Assembly (NCBI GenBank): GCA_964622545.1
Contig: CAZUQM010000009.1
Location: forward strand, 62,001 to 126,000
DNA: 64,000 nucleotides
From: JAFGLZ01 sp964622545
GTDB lineage: Bacteria; Planctomycetota; Phycisphaerae; UBA1845; JAFGLZ01
Direction: 5' to 3'
Position numbers and translations under genes: made by a program. Under the pieces are notes generated by a model, which saw only the letters and a list, made by a program, of their open reading frames with translations, did not search any database and was not told the DNA's origin. Below, piece after piece: positions 16,155 to 24,773 of this stretch; position 1 is the stretch's first letter, and each line of letters starts with the position of its first letter.

Positions 16155-18749
16155 CTAGACGTCGAGGTTGCGGACGTTCGAGGCGTTGGTCTCGATGAAC
16201 TCGCGTCGTGACTCGACGTTGTCCCCCATCAGAATGCTGAACATGCGGTCGGCCTCGCGGGCGTCCAGCTCGAACTGCTCCGGGTCCTCACCGCCGTCGG
16301 CGTCGGAGATGGTCACGCGCAGCAGGACACGGCGCTCCGGATCCATCGTCGTCTCCCAGAGCTCCTCGGCGTTCATCTCACCCAGGCCCTTATAGCGCTT
16401 GATCTGCACCCCGCGGCTGCCGAGCTGGCGGACGCTGGCGATCAGCTCGGCCAGGTTGCTCAACTCGCGCACCGTCTCACCGCCGGAACGGAGGATGAAC
16501 TTGGCCGGCGAGTAGTCGCCCGTGACGAGGCGCTGACGTTCCGCGAAGTAGTCCTCGACGGAGAGGCCGAACCGCTCGAGCTCCTTGAACTTGGCCTGGA
16601 GCAGCGGCGACTCGCCCAGTTCCGAGCGGTACAGCTTCGTGACCTGCTTGCCGTTGCGCCTCTGCTGCTCGCGCTCGACCTCGCCAGCCTGGGTGGCGTC
16701 GACCACGAGCAGGTCTGGGTACCGCTGCGAGGCCTGCGTGAGGAACTCGGCGAACTCGTGCTCGTTGTAGAACAGGTGCTCCTCGCCGTGCAGCACCACG
16801 CGGATCGTCGGCAGGGCGCCGGTCTCCGGGTCGAGGTGGCGCGTGACGAACTCCTGGAAATCGATGCCGCGACGTTGCAGCACGCGGGCCCGTCGCTCGG
16901 TCCGGACCAGGATATCCATCAGCTCGCTGAGGTCCTCGCCCCGCAGCTCCCTCTCCTCGTCCGGCGACTCGCGTATGATCAGCTCGGCCTCGGCCAGGCC
17001 CCAGTCCGTCAGGAGCCGGTTCAGGTCGCGGTCGTTCAGCAGGTACTCGCCCTTGCGGCCGCGCCCAACGTAGTACAGCGGTGGCTGCGCCACGAAGACG
17101 CGCCCGGACTCGACCAGAGGACGCATGTGGCGGAACAGGAACGTCAGCAGTAACGTGCGAATGTGGCTGCCGTCGACATCCGCGTCGGTCATGATGATGA
17201 TCTTGCCGTAGCGGCACTTGCCCAGGTCGAAATCCTCCTGGCCGATGCCGCTGCCCACGGCCGTGATGATGTGCTTGACCTCTTCGTTGCTGAGCATCTT
17301 GTCGATGCGGGCCTTCTCCACGTTCAGGATCTTGCCCCGCAGCGGCAGGATCGCCTGGGTGCGGCTTTCGCGGCCCTGCTTGGCCGGGCCGGCCGCCGAG
17401 TCGCCCTCGACCAGGTACAGCTCGGTCTCATCGGCGTTGCGGCTGGAGCAATCCCATAGCTTGCTGGGCAGATTCCCGCCCGACAGCACCGTCTTGCGGG
17501 CGAGCTCCCGCGCCTTGCGGGCGGCCTCCCGTGCCTGCGCCGCCTGCACGCCCTTGGTCGCGATCCGCTTGGCATCGGTCGGATGCTCCTCAAGCCACGC
17601 CCCGAGCCGTTGGTTCACCGTCTGCTCGACGAAACTGCTCACTTCGGGGTTCATCAGGCGGACCTTGGTCTGTGCCTCGAACTGCGGCTGCGGGACCTTC
17701 ACCGAGACGATGCACGTCAACCCCTCGCGGACATCCTCGCCGGTGGGCGTCACCGAGCCCTTCAGCAGGTTGGCGTTCCGGGCGTAGTAGTTGAGCGTCC
17801 GCGTCAGCGCGCTGCGAAAACCCGAAAGGTGCGTGCCGCCGTCGATGTTGTGGATGTTGTTGGCGAAGCAAAGGACGTTTTCGTTGAAGCCGTCGTGGTA
17901 CTGCAAGGCCACGTCCACGACCAAGCCGTACTCCTCGTCCTCGGCGTGAAATTGAATGGCCTCGTGAAGCGGCGCCTTGCCCTCATTGAGATGGGTGACG
18001 AACTCGCGCAGCCCGTCCTGGAAGAAGAAGCTGTCCTCCTGCTCGCCGATGTCGTCCGTGATGGTGATCCGGACACCTTCGTTCAGGTAGGCCAACTCCC
18101 GCAAGCGGGCGGCAAGAACCTCGTACTTGAACTGGGCGTCGCCGAAGATCTCCCCATCGGGTACGAACTCGACCCGCGTACCGGTGTCGCTTGTGCTGCC
18201 CAGACGCTTCAGGGGTGTGCTCACCGCGCCGCGACGGAACTCCATCTGGTAGATGCCGCCGTCGCGGTGGACCTCCACGCGGAGCCGCTCGCTCAAGGCG
18301 TTGACGACGCTGACGCCGACGCCGTGCAGCCCGCCTGAAACCTTGTAGCCTTTGTTCTCGAACTTGCCGCCGGCGTGAAGGACCGTCAGGCAGACCTCGA
18401 CCGCCGGCTTGCCGTTGAGCTGTGGGTTCTCGTGCTCGATTGGCCCCACCGGCATGCCCGAGCCGTTATCAATGACGACACAGCCGCCCTCTTCCGTGAG
18501 ACGCACGTCGATGCGATCGCAACGATCGGCCATCGCCTCGTCAATGCTGTTGTCGACGACCTCGTACACCAGGTGATGCAGACCACTGTTGCCCTGATCA
18601 CCGATATACATGGCCGGCCGCTTCCGGACCGCAGCCAATCCCTCCAACACACGGATGGACTTCTCGTTGTATTCGTCACCGGATACATCAGCGTGGCTTA
18701 CAGACTGCCCTACCGACGGATCCGAGGTTTCTTCCTGCATGTTTGCCAT
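16155..18749 (-). CDS. gyrB: DNA gyrase subunit B
   Basis: An 864-residue type IIA topoisomerase ATPase subunit. GHKL motifs EVVDNSIDEAMAD, DNGSGMPV and GGLHGVGVSVVN are intact, the transducer follows, and the TOPRIM domain has EGDSAAG and DADVDGSHI. The C-terminal IKRYKGLGEMN and TTMDP are also typical. Between TOPRIM and tail lies an extra segment of about 170 residues, as in the long E. coli-type GyrB. The start ATG 18749 has GGAG close upstream; an upstream extension of 17 basic residues is not needed. It is the last gene of dnaA-dnaN-dciA-gyrB, 19 bases after dciA. gyrA is not in the window. Confidence 0.97.
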   Translation of the reverse strand: MANMQEETSDPSVGQSVSHADVSGDEYNEKSIRVLEGLAAVRKRPAMYIGDQGNSGLHHLVYEVVDNSIDEAMADRCDRIDVRLTEEGGCVVIDNGSGMPVGPIEHENPQLNGKPAVEVCLTVLHAGGKFENKGYKVSGGLHGVGVSVVNALSERLRVEVHRDGGIYQMEFRRGAVSTPLKRLGSTSDTGTRVEFVPDGEIFGDAQFKYEVLAARLRELAYLNEGVRITITDDIGEQEDSFFFQDGLREFVTHLNEGKAPLHEAIQFHAEDEEYGLVVDVALQYHDGFNENVLCFANNIHNIDGGTHLSGFRSALTRTLNYYARNANLLKGSVTPTGEDVREGLTCIVSVKVPQPQFEAQTKVRLMNPEVSSFVEQTVNQRLGAWLEEHPTDAKRIATKGVQAAQAREAARKARELARKTVLSGGNLPSKLWDCSSRNADETELYLVEGDSAAGPAKQGRESRTQAILPLRGKILNVEKARIDKMLSNEEVKHIITAVGSGIGQEDFDLGKCRYGKIIIMTDADVDGSHIRTLLLTFLFRHMRPLVESGRVFVAQPPLYYVGRGRKGEYLLNDRDLNRLLTDWGLAEAELIIRESPDEERELRGEDLSELMDILVRTERRARVLQRRGIDFQEFVTRHLDPETGALPTIRVVLHGEEHLFYNEHEFAEFLTQASQRYPDLLVVDATQAGEVEREQQRRNGKQVTKLYRSELGESPLLQAKFKELERFGLSVEDYFAERQRLVTGDYSPAKFILRSGGETVRELSNLAELIASVRQLGSRGVQIKRYKGLGEMNAEELWETTMDPERRVLLRVTISDADGGEDPEQFELDAREADRMFSILMGDNVESRREFIETNASNVRNLDV

Positions 18750-18768
18750 AAGCTCCGTTCTTCTCCTG

Positions 18769-19140
18769 CTACGCCCGGCCGTCCTGGCCGGACTCGTCAC
18801 AACACACGGTCACGCGAAGCTGCCGAACGCCCCACTTCGGGTAGGTCATCTGCACCGCCCGCAACAGCTGCGGACCGATGACACGCTCGAACTCGAACCG
18901 GTAGGCCGCATCGCGCACCGCGACGTGGAGGCATCCCGATTCCAGACACGTCAGCCAGGCTTCCTGACGCCATTCCGCCGGCACCACGCGCTGCCAGAGG
19001 GGTTCGATCTGCCCCACGCGACGCATGGCGCCGTGCCCCGAGGAGGGGAAGACCCTGGAGACGAGCTCACCGATCGGTCGAGACCGCTGCCGCCGCTGAC
19101 GATTCTTCCAGGCCTGATGTAGCTGACGATCATCCACCAC
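18769..19140 (-). CDS. dciA: DciA (DUF721) replicative helicase loader-type protein
   Basis: A 123-residue DUF721 protein. The family is the ancestral bacterial loader of the replicative helicase DnaB. The core runs from IGELVSRVFPSSG through PLWQRVVPAEW to LHVAVRDAAYRFEFE, the expected KH-like fold. The GTG at 19140 begins only 9 bases after the dnaN stop, so it is translationally linked to dnaN. Its position between dnaN and gyrB is the usual one in many bacteria that lack DnaC or DnaI. Confidence 0.85.
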   Translation of the reverse strand: MVDDRQLHQAWKNRQRRQRSRPIGELVSRVFPSSGHGAMRRVGQIEPLWQRVVPAEWRQEAWLTCLESGCLHVAVRDAAYRFEFERVIGPQLLRAVQMTYPKWGVRQLRVTVCCDESGQDGRA

Positions 19141-19149
19141 GAGACACGC

Positions 19150-20250
19150 CTAGGCCAAGCTCACGGGCATGACGACGTAGACGAACTCCTTGCCGGCCGA
19201 CAGCACCCCCGGCTTGGCGGGCCCGCTGAATTCCATGGTGATCTCATCGGCGTCCACAACCTTCAAAGCCTCCACGAGGAAGCTGGGGTTGAAGCCGATC
19301 GCCACCGGCTCCCCCTTGTAGGATGCGCTCAGTTCCACCGTCGCCTCGCCCTGCTGTGGCGCGCGGCTCGAAAGCACCACACTGTCCTCGCCGAAGTCCA
19401 TGCGGATGCCCTTCGACTCGTCGCTCGTCAGCAGCGCCGCCCGACGAATCGCACCATGCAGCGCGGCCGTCTCGCACACCGCCTTGTTCGGGTTGTCCTT
19501 CGGGATCACCTCCTCATACTTGGGGAAGTGCCCCTCGACCAGCACCGAACTGATCATCACCGAACCGACCTGCACGAGCAGTTGGTTGGCCGTAGCCCGA
19601 ACGGCGACCTCCTGATCGGGGCCTGCCTGCAGGACACGCAGTAGCAGCGACATGGTCTTGGAGGGTACGATCACCCGCAACGCATCGTTACCCGACTTCT
19701 TCAACGCTCCGAGCGACTTGGCCAATCGACGTCCGTCAGTAGCCACCAGTTGCAGCTTCTTGCCCAGCTTCTCCCAGAGTACGCCATTGATCGCATAACG
19801 CGTGTTCTCCCGAGCCGAGGCGAAATACGTCGTTTCGATCACCCGGCGCAGCACGCCACTGGTCAGGACCACGTCCGGCTCGCCCTCAAAATCGGCGATC
19901 GGCGGGAATTCCGAGACATCCTGGCCATAAATCTGAAAATGGCTCCCGTCGCCACGAATGTGCACCGTTTCATCGGTCAACTCGATAGCCACGGTCTCTT
20001 CAGTCAGCTCCCGCATGATCTGGCTGAGCTTGTCGGCCGGCAGGAGCACCTCACCGCCCTGATCCACCTCCACCTGGGAGATCGTGCAGCGAACGCTGAT
20101 TTCCAGATCGGTACCAGACAACGTGATGCTGTCGCCCTCGGCCACAATATGTGTACACTTCAGGGCCTCGCGAGGCGTTCGCCCGCTGACCACGCCCATC
20201 ACCACGCCCAGGGCGTTCTCCAATGCCACGCGGCTGCAGTTGAGCTTCAT
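19150..20250 (-). CDS. dnaN: DNA polymerase III beta subunit (sliding clamp)
   Basis: A 366-residue beta clamp of normal length with the three-domain repeat. It rings DNA and tethers the replicative polymerase. Recognisable parts are the N-terminal MKLNCSRVALENALGVV, the middle YFASARENTRYAINGVL and the C-terminal FNPSFLVEALKVVDADEI, ending in VVMPVSLA. GGAG lies six bases before the ATG at 20250. Candidate promoters are at 20295-20348. It is the second gene in the dnaA cluster. Confidence 0.97.
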   Translation of the reverse strand: MKLNCSRVALENALGVVMGVVSGRTPREALKCTHIVAEGDSITLSGTDLEISVRCTISQVEVDQGGEVLLPADKLSQIMRELTEETVAIELTDETVHIRGDGSHFQIYGQDVSEFPPIADFEGEPDVVLTSGVLRRVIETTYFASARENTRYAINGVLWEKLGKKLQLVATDGRRLAKSLGALKKSGNDALRVIVPSKTMSLLLRVLQAGPDQEVAVRATANQLLVQVGSVMISSVLVEGHFPKYEEVIPKDNPNKAVCETAALHGAIRRAALLTSDESKGIRMDFGEDSVVLSSRAPQQGEATVELSASYKGEPVAIGFNPSFLVEALKVVDADEITMEFSGPAKPGVLSAGKEFVYVVMPVSLA

Positions 20251-20569
20251 GGTGCACTCCGTCCGTTCACGCTTGCGATACGTTCTAGCCCTCTATGATA
20301 CCACTAGGAGAAGTTATCCAACAGTAGTAACATCGTAGTGCCTGTCAATAACGTGCCATGCACCGCCTGCGTTTGCTAACCTCCGACCACAGAAGTCGTT
20401 GAGGCCTCGATCGACCACGAATGCGGTGTGACGTTTACCGCCGACTGCTTGTTGCATCATGATCGCGGACCTGTCAGAAACGGGTCTGGCCGTCGCCGTG
20501 TGTGGGATCGCGTGTCCAGCGTCCCGACGCGCGACACGTTGCTCACAAGCTGTTGTGATATAGCTCGGT
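20251..20569. other. dnaA-dnaN intergenic region, candidate replication origin
   Basis: A 319-bp gap without genes, clearly richer in A+T than neighbouring DNA. It contains GTTATCCAA at 20313-20321, close to the DnaA-box consensus TTATCCACA, and the promoter elements of dnaN. The matching word GTTATCCCT is found on the other side of dnaA. DnaA-box density is low, so the origin call is tentative. Confidence 0.4.
20295..20348 (-). promoter_or_regulatory. overlapping candidate promoters of dnaN
   Basis: On the minus strand TGTTGG (20318-20323) is 17 bp from TATCAT (20295-20300). Further upstream is a perfect TTGACA (20343-20348), 16 bp from TACTGT. The TTATCC element lies between them, so DnaA could affect dnaN expression (inference). 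Confidence 0.45.
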
Positions 20570-21895
20570 TCAGGATTGGATCTCGGTGCTGATCCGATCC
20601 AGGGTATCGCGGAACTGTGCGTCGTTGTCTCGCAGGGACGCGATGGTTCGTGTGGCGTGCAGGACGGTGCTGTGGTCGCGCCCTCCAAAGTAGCCGCCGA
20701 TCTCCTCGAGACTGTGGTCCGTCATCTTACGCGCCAGGTACATGCAGACCTGGCGCGGAAACGCGATGGACTTGCTGCGCTTCTTGCTTTGAAGGTCGGC
20801 CAGCCTTACGCCGTAGTGCTTGGTGACCGCATCGAGGATCGACGGGATCGTGACCCTCAACACAGGGCGCTCAGGCTCCTCACCAAGCGCCATGCGAGCC
20901 AGATCAAGGTCCGGTTGCTGGTTGCGCGAGGCGGCCAGGGCGTGAATGCGCAGGATGGCCCCCTCGAGCTCGCGGGCGTTCGACGTGACGCGGCTGGCGA
21001 TGAACTGCACCACCTCGTCGGTCAGGCTGAGGCCTTTGACCTTGCTCTTCTTGCGGATGATGGCGATCCGCGTGTCGAGGCAAGGGGGTTCCACGCTGGC
21101 GACCAGACCCCAATTGAAGCGGCTCACGAGGCGGTCCTCGAGGCTCGGGATCTCGGTCGGGGGGCTGTCGGCCGACAGGATGATCTGCTTCTGGAGCTGG
21201 TATAGGGTGTTGAACGTGTGGAAGAACTCCTCCTGGCTGCGCTCGCGCGCGGCCAGGAACTGGATGTCGTCGATGACCAACACGTCCACGTGGCGGTAGC
21301 GATAGCGGAACGTGTTCATCGCTCCGCGCTCGACCGCCTCGATGAAGTGGTTCGCGAAGGACTCACACGACAGGTACAAGATGCGGGCGTCGGGATTCAG
21401 CTCGCGTGCGCGGTGGCATGTGGCCTGCAAGAGGTGCGTCTTGCCCAGACCGACCGCACCATGAACGAACAACGGGTTGTAGGCCAGCCCCGGAGACTCG
21501 CTCACCGCCACGCAGGCTGCATGGGCCAGCCGATTCGACGGTCCCGTCACGAACTCATCGAAGGTGTAGCTGGAGCTGAGGACGAGGTTCTCGGTCTCCT
21601 CCTCGACGGCCAGCGGCTGCTGTGGTGGCTCAGCCGGCAGGGTCGAGGGCTCCTGCAACGTGAAGCGCACCGTGACCAAGCGGCCCGTCGCGGCTTGGGC
21701 GGCCTCGACAAAAGCCCGCAGGCAGTGGTCGCTGAGGTAGCGTTGCTGGCTGTCATTGGTCGCGCGGATCTCGAGCACGCCCTGTTCGAGACGAACGGGA
21801 ACAAGCTGGCTGAACCAGCCTCGGACGAGCTCGGCCTGGTGAATGCGCAGATGGGCGAGGACGTCGCCCCATACCGTATCAGTGATGCCGTTCAT
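20570..21895 (-). CDS. dnaA: chromosomal replication initiator DnaA
   Basis: A 441-residue DnaA. Domain I (1-80) is helical, then a short linker, then the AAA+ domain III with Walker A GAVGLGKTHLL (near 150), Walker B VLVIDDIQFL and sensor motifs, and domain IV with the box-binding helix-turn-helix and the signature GGRDHSTVLHA. All replication-initiator functions are expected. The ATG at 21895 has no clear ribosome site; the leader contains a hairpin close to the start (AACCGC at 21904 with GCGGTT at 21921) and the palindrome GTGACGTCAC at 21928-21937. It heads the dnaA-dnaN-dciA-gyrB cluster. Confidence 0.97.
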   Translation of the reverse strand: MNGITDTVWGDVLAHLRIHQAELVRGWFSQLVPVRLEQGVLEIRATNDSQQRYLSDHCLRAFVEAAQAATGRLVTVRFTLQEPSTLPAEPPQQPLAVEEETENLVLSSSYTFDEFVTGPSNRLAHAACVAVSESPGLAYNPLFVHGAVGLGKTHLLQATCHRARELNPDARILYLSCESFANHFIEAVERGAMNTFRYRYRHVDVLVIDDIQFLAARERSQEEFFHTFNTLYQLQKQIILSADSPPTEIPSLEDRLVSRFNWGLVASVEPPCLDTRIAIIRKKSKVKGLSLTDEVVQFIASRVTSNARELEGAILRIHALAASRNQQPDLDLARMALGEEPERPVLRVTIPSILDAVTKHYGVRLADLQSKKRSKSIAFPRQVCMYLARKMTDHSLEEIGGYFGGRDHSTVLHATRTIASLRDNDAQFRDTLDRISTEIQS

Positions 21896-22088
21896 GTATA
21901 TCTAACCGCCGCGCCTCGGTGCGGTTCGTGACGTCACAACGTCCAAGGGATAACCGACCCGCCTGAGCGACACGCTCATCGCACATGGGGCCCCTCCTAA
22001 ACCCTTGGGCCATAGTCATCTAGGAAAGCCGACAGCCTCTAGGAGGTCGACCGAGGTACCATACCACAGCGCCACCAAGCAGGCAATG

Positions 22089-22118
22089 AAAAAACCGCCC
22101 CCTTGATTAAGGCGTTTT
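22089..22118. terminator. terminator-like hairpin upstream of dnaA
   Basis: A run of six A, then a CGCC...GGCG stem containing CTT/AAG, then TTTT. It can stop transcripts on both strands and may insulate the dnaA/TPR divergent region. The stem is imperfect. Confidence 0.4.
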
Positions 22119-22153
22119 GCCAAGCCAGCTCGCCACGGGAGCCTGCACACGCG

Positions 22154-22182
22154 TTGACAGCCCGCCGCGACCGGCGGAGAAT
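22154..22182 (+). promoter_or_regulatory. promoter of the TPR gene, predicting a leaderless mRNA
   Basis: A perfect TTGACA (22154-22159), 17-bp spacer and GAGAAT (22177-22182). Start of transcription would be about 22189, two bases before the ATG at 22191. Confidence 0.45.
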
Positions 22183-22190
22183 CTGAGGCC

Positions 22191-23447
22191 ATGCGTGCAC
22201 TGCTGATGATCCTCATACCGATGCTCGCCCTGGCTGGCGCGATGTCGTTGGTGTTCTACCTCCAGAGCGAGCCGGGCGGCAAGGTGGCCGAGGCGAACGA
22301 GCCGCCGGTCGAGCAAGTCGCTCCCGTCATCACGCCGGTCTCCCCAGCGCAACAGGGACCCGACCGCAGCGCGCCGACTCCGCAGCCCAAGCGGCCGACG
22401 CCCCCGCCGCCGTCGACACAGGTCGCCAAGGCCGCCGAGACGATCGATGAGATGGTCACCGTCAGTCGTGTCCGAGCGCGGCGCGATCGTGAGCAACAGC
22501 TCGAGCGGGCGCGGCGAGCGCTGGCGACCAGCCAACCGGCCAAGGCCCTTGAAGCGTGCCGGCGCATGCTGGAAGCACATCCGCAGGACACGGATTTCCT
22601 GGCGACCAAGGGCGACGCGCTGGCCATGCAGAACCGCTACGACGATGCGGCCGACGCCTACGAGCAAGCCGTGGAGCTGAAGCCAAAGGACCCCGCCCTT
22701 CGTTATAGCCTGGCGGTGATCCTGGCTCGACTGGATCGCCGCGGCGAAGCGATCAAGCACTTCGAGCACGTCCACAAGATGTGGCCCGACAACACCCGCG
22801 TGATCTACATCCTGGCCAAGTTGTATCAAGAGGAAGGCAAGCTCTCCGAGGCGAGCACGTTGTGGGCCAAGGTCACCGAGCTGCAGCCGGAGCAGTCCGG
22901 GGCGTGGTTCAATCGGGGCACGGTCGCCATCGAGCTGGGCCAGCATGAGCAGGCGGTGCAGGCCCTGAAGCGCGCCGACGAGCTCAAGCCCAACGAGCCG
23001 GATACGAGGACGAACCTGGGCATCGCGTACCAAGAACTCGGCCAGGCCAACGAGGCGATCGCTGCCTTCCGCAGCGCCCTGGATGCCGACGCGAAGTACC
23101 TGCCGGCCGTCAACGGCATCGCCGACGTCTATGCTCAGTTCTATGAGGATCACAAGGATTCGCAGGAGTACCTCAAGTACGCCCTGAGCTGGTGCAAGTA
23201 CAGCCGGGACATCGAACCGTACCAGATGCGGCTGATCGCCCTGCATCGTCGGCTCGTGCGGGCTCGACCGAGCAGCGTCGAGGCCATGAACGGGCTCATC
23301 CAGGCCCTCGTGGCCACGCCGAAGCGTCACCCCAGCTACGAGCGTCACCTGGCCGAGGCCATCGAGCTGTGCAAGCGGAGCCTCGAGGCTAAGGCCGACC
23401 AGCCCAAGATCCGGGACATGTTCGAGACGCTGTCGGCAGAGGGGTAG
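22191..23447 (+). CDS. membrane-anchored TPR repeat protein
   Basis: A 418-residue protein. A signal anchor (residues 3-24) is followed by a proline-rich exported linker (about 35-80), a charged coiled segment and an array of tetratricopeptide repeats (about 100-330), for example FLATKGDALAMQNRYDDAADAY and LGIAYQELGQANEAIAAF (quoted in parts). TPR arrays mediate protein-protein contacts; the partner is unknown. The last 80 residues are helical. It is monocistronic and divergent from dnaA. No ribosome site is visible, which fits the leaderless promoter. Confidence 0.85.
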   Translation: MRALLMILIPMLALAGAMSLVFYLQSEPGGKVAEANEPPVEQVAPVITPVSPAQQGPDRSAPTPQPKRPTPPPPSTQVAKAAETIDEMVTVSRVRARRDREQQLERARRALATSQPAKALEACRRMLEAHPQDTDFLATKGDALAMQNRYDDAADAYEQAVELKPKDPALRYSLAVILARLDRRGEAIKHFEHVHKMWPDNTRVIYILAKLYQEEGKLSEASTLWAKVTELQPEQSGAWFNRGTVAIELGQHEQAVQALKRADELKPNEPDTRTNLGIAYQELGQANEAIAAFRSALDADAKYLPAVNGIADVYAQFYEDHKDSQEYLKYALSWCKYSRDIEPYQMRLIALHRRLVRARPSSVEAMNGLIQALVATPKRHPSYERHLAEAIELCKRSLEAKADQPKIRDMFETLSAEG

Positions 23448-23516
23448 GAGCCATCTCCGAAGGCGCTCGCTGGTGGCGGCTCGGCAGGAGCCTCGCCCGC
23501 ATGGGCGTCGTCGCCG

Positions 23517-24710
23517 TCAATCCAGCCAGCTCTTGTTCTTGATCTTGGTGGGCAGGTACGTCTCGGTGATGAAGCTGAAGTCTTTGGCGCTGAGGGCTTC
23601 GAGCTCGAGCTTCACGCCGCGTTTGAGCATGTACTTGATCTCGCGCTGCCACGGGCGCTTGTCGAACCACGGGTAGGCCATGATCTCCTTGGCGCGACGC
23701 ACATCCTGATCCGTCAGCTTGATCGTCACCGCAGGCGGCACGTCGAACTCCTCGGCGTCGTAGCTGCTCATACCGATGAACCGGGCAGCGGGCACGGCCA
23801 TCCGCTGGCTCTCGAAGGCCAGCCCGATGCTGCCTTGCTTGACGACCGAGTAGATGTAGTAGCCCCACGGGTCATTATCGACCAGGACGTAGAGCGGCAG
23901 CTTCAACTCCTTGTGCATGCGGTAGATCAGCCGGCGGATGCCGCGCGGCGGCTGGCCCCCGCCGTGGATGATCATGCACTTGTGCTTTTCCCAGAAGCGG
24001 TCCTCGCTGAACCGCCGCCAGACGGCCGCCTTCTCGATCAGCAGGATGAACTTGGCTTTGCATTGACGGAACTGGATGACGTGGTCTTCGACGATACTGG
24101 GCACGGCCCAACCGCCGGTGCCCATACGTGACAGGTCGATCTCGTCGCCGCCGTCGACGATCGTCATGGGCCCGACCATGCTGCCCTTCGGGTCGGCGAA
24201 CAGGCCGAGCTCCTCGCGCAGGCTCGTCAGGGCGACCTCGAGGTCCTCGATGATGGTGTCCGACTCGCTCTGATCGTCGAACGTGTTCTCCTTCGAGCCC
24301 TCGATCGTGTGCTTGCAGTGGTAGAACAGGTCACGAATGCTCGTGGTCTTGACCTGGTCGGCGAGCTCCTTGCAGCCCGAGGCCACCAGCAGCGTCTGCA
24401 TGAACTTCTTGGCCTGGCCGAGATTGAAGAACGAGCGGCGCTGTTTGCTCTTGCCCATCTCGATGATGCGGCTCTTGGGGTTGAACGTCACGTTGCTCAG
24501 GGCGCGTGTCGGGATGTCGACGGACGGGTCCTTCTGGGCCCGGCTGGCCTTGACGACGTCGTCGGCGAGCGTGACGATCCGCTTGGCCGTCTGCTCCCGC
24601 GCGGCCTTCTCGCCACGGCGGGCGGGCTTGCGCGATGTGGACGCCGTCTGGGACGACGCAGCGGCAGCCTTGCTCTTGGGTTGGGATGCTGTCTTGGTCT
24701 TCTTGGCCAT
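23517..24710 (-). CDS. DNA topoisomerase VI subunit A (Spo11-like)
   Basis: A 397-residue type IIB topoisomerase cleavage subunit. The catalytic tyrosine is Y130 in SIRDLFYHCKH, matching the RDxYY-type motif of Topo VI-A and Spo11. The Toprim domain has E in LLIEKAAVW and the DxD motif in VDNDPWGYY. A basic, low-complexity N-terminus (1-45) rich in Lys, Ala and Ser precedes the fold. With subunit B it forms the A2B2 enzyme that relaxes and decatenates DNA with ATP. ATG 24710 is chosen because it starts the basic tail; AGGAGG lies 12 bases upstream. It follows the B subunit by 63 bases, so they are an operon. Topo VI is typical of archaea and plants and is rare in bacteria. Confidence 0.93.
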   Translation of the reverse strand: MAKKTKTASQPKSKAAAASSQTASTSRKPARRGEKAAREQTAKRIVTLADDVVKASRAQKDPSVDIPTRALSNVTFNPKSRIIEMGKSKQRRSFFNLGQAKKFMQTLLVASGCKELADQVKTTSIRDLFYHCKHTIEGSKENTFDDQSESDTIIEDLEVALTSLREELGLFADPKGSMVGPMTIVDGGDEIDLSRMGTGGWAVPSIVEDHVIQFRQCKAKFILLIEKAAVWRRFSEDRFWEKHKCMIIHGGGQPPRGIRRLIYRMHKELKLPLYVLVDNDPWGYYIYSVVKQGSIGLAFESQRMAVPAARFIGMSSYDAEEFDVPPAVTIKLTDQDVRRAKEIMAYPWFDKRPWQREIKYMLKRGVKLELEALSAKDFSFITETYLPTKIKNKSWLD

Positions 24711-24773
24711 CGGTCCGCCGTGACCTCCTACTTCGGATGGCGTCAACGACGCCCCACCAGTTGCTGCGGTCGA

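Larger units (their letters stand above)
21896..22190. other. divergent region between dnaA and the TPR gene
   Basis: No gene. It carries the dnaA leader hairpin (21904-21926), the 10-bp palindrome GTGACGTCAC (21928-21937) and GTTATCCCT in minus orientation at 21946-21954. A GGCCC/GGGCC inverted repeat lies near 21990-22010. A terminator-like hairpin at 22089-22118 and the TPR promoter complete the interval. It is an alternative or additional part of the origin. Confidence 0.45.
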
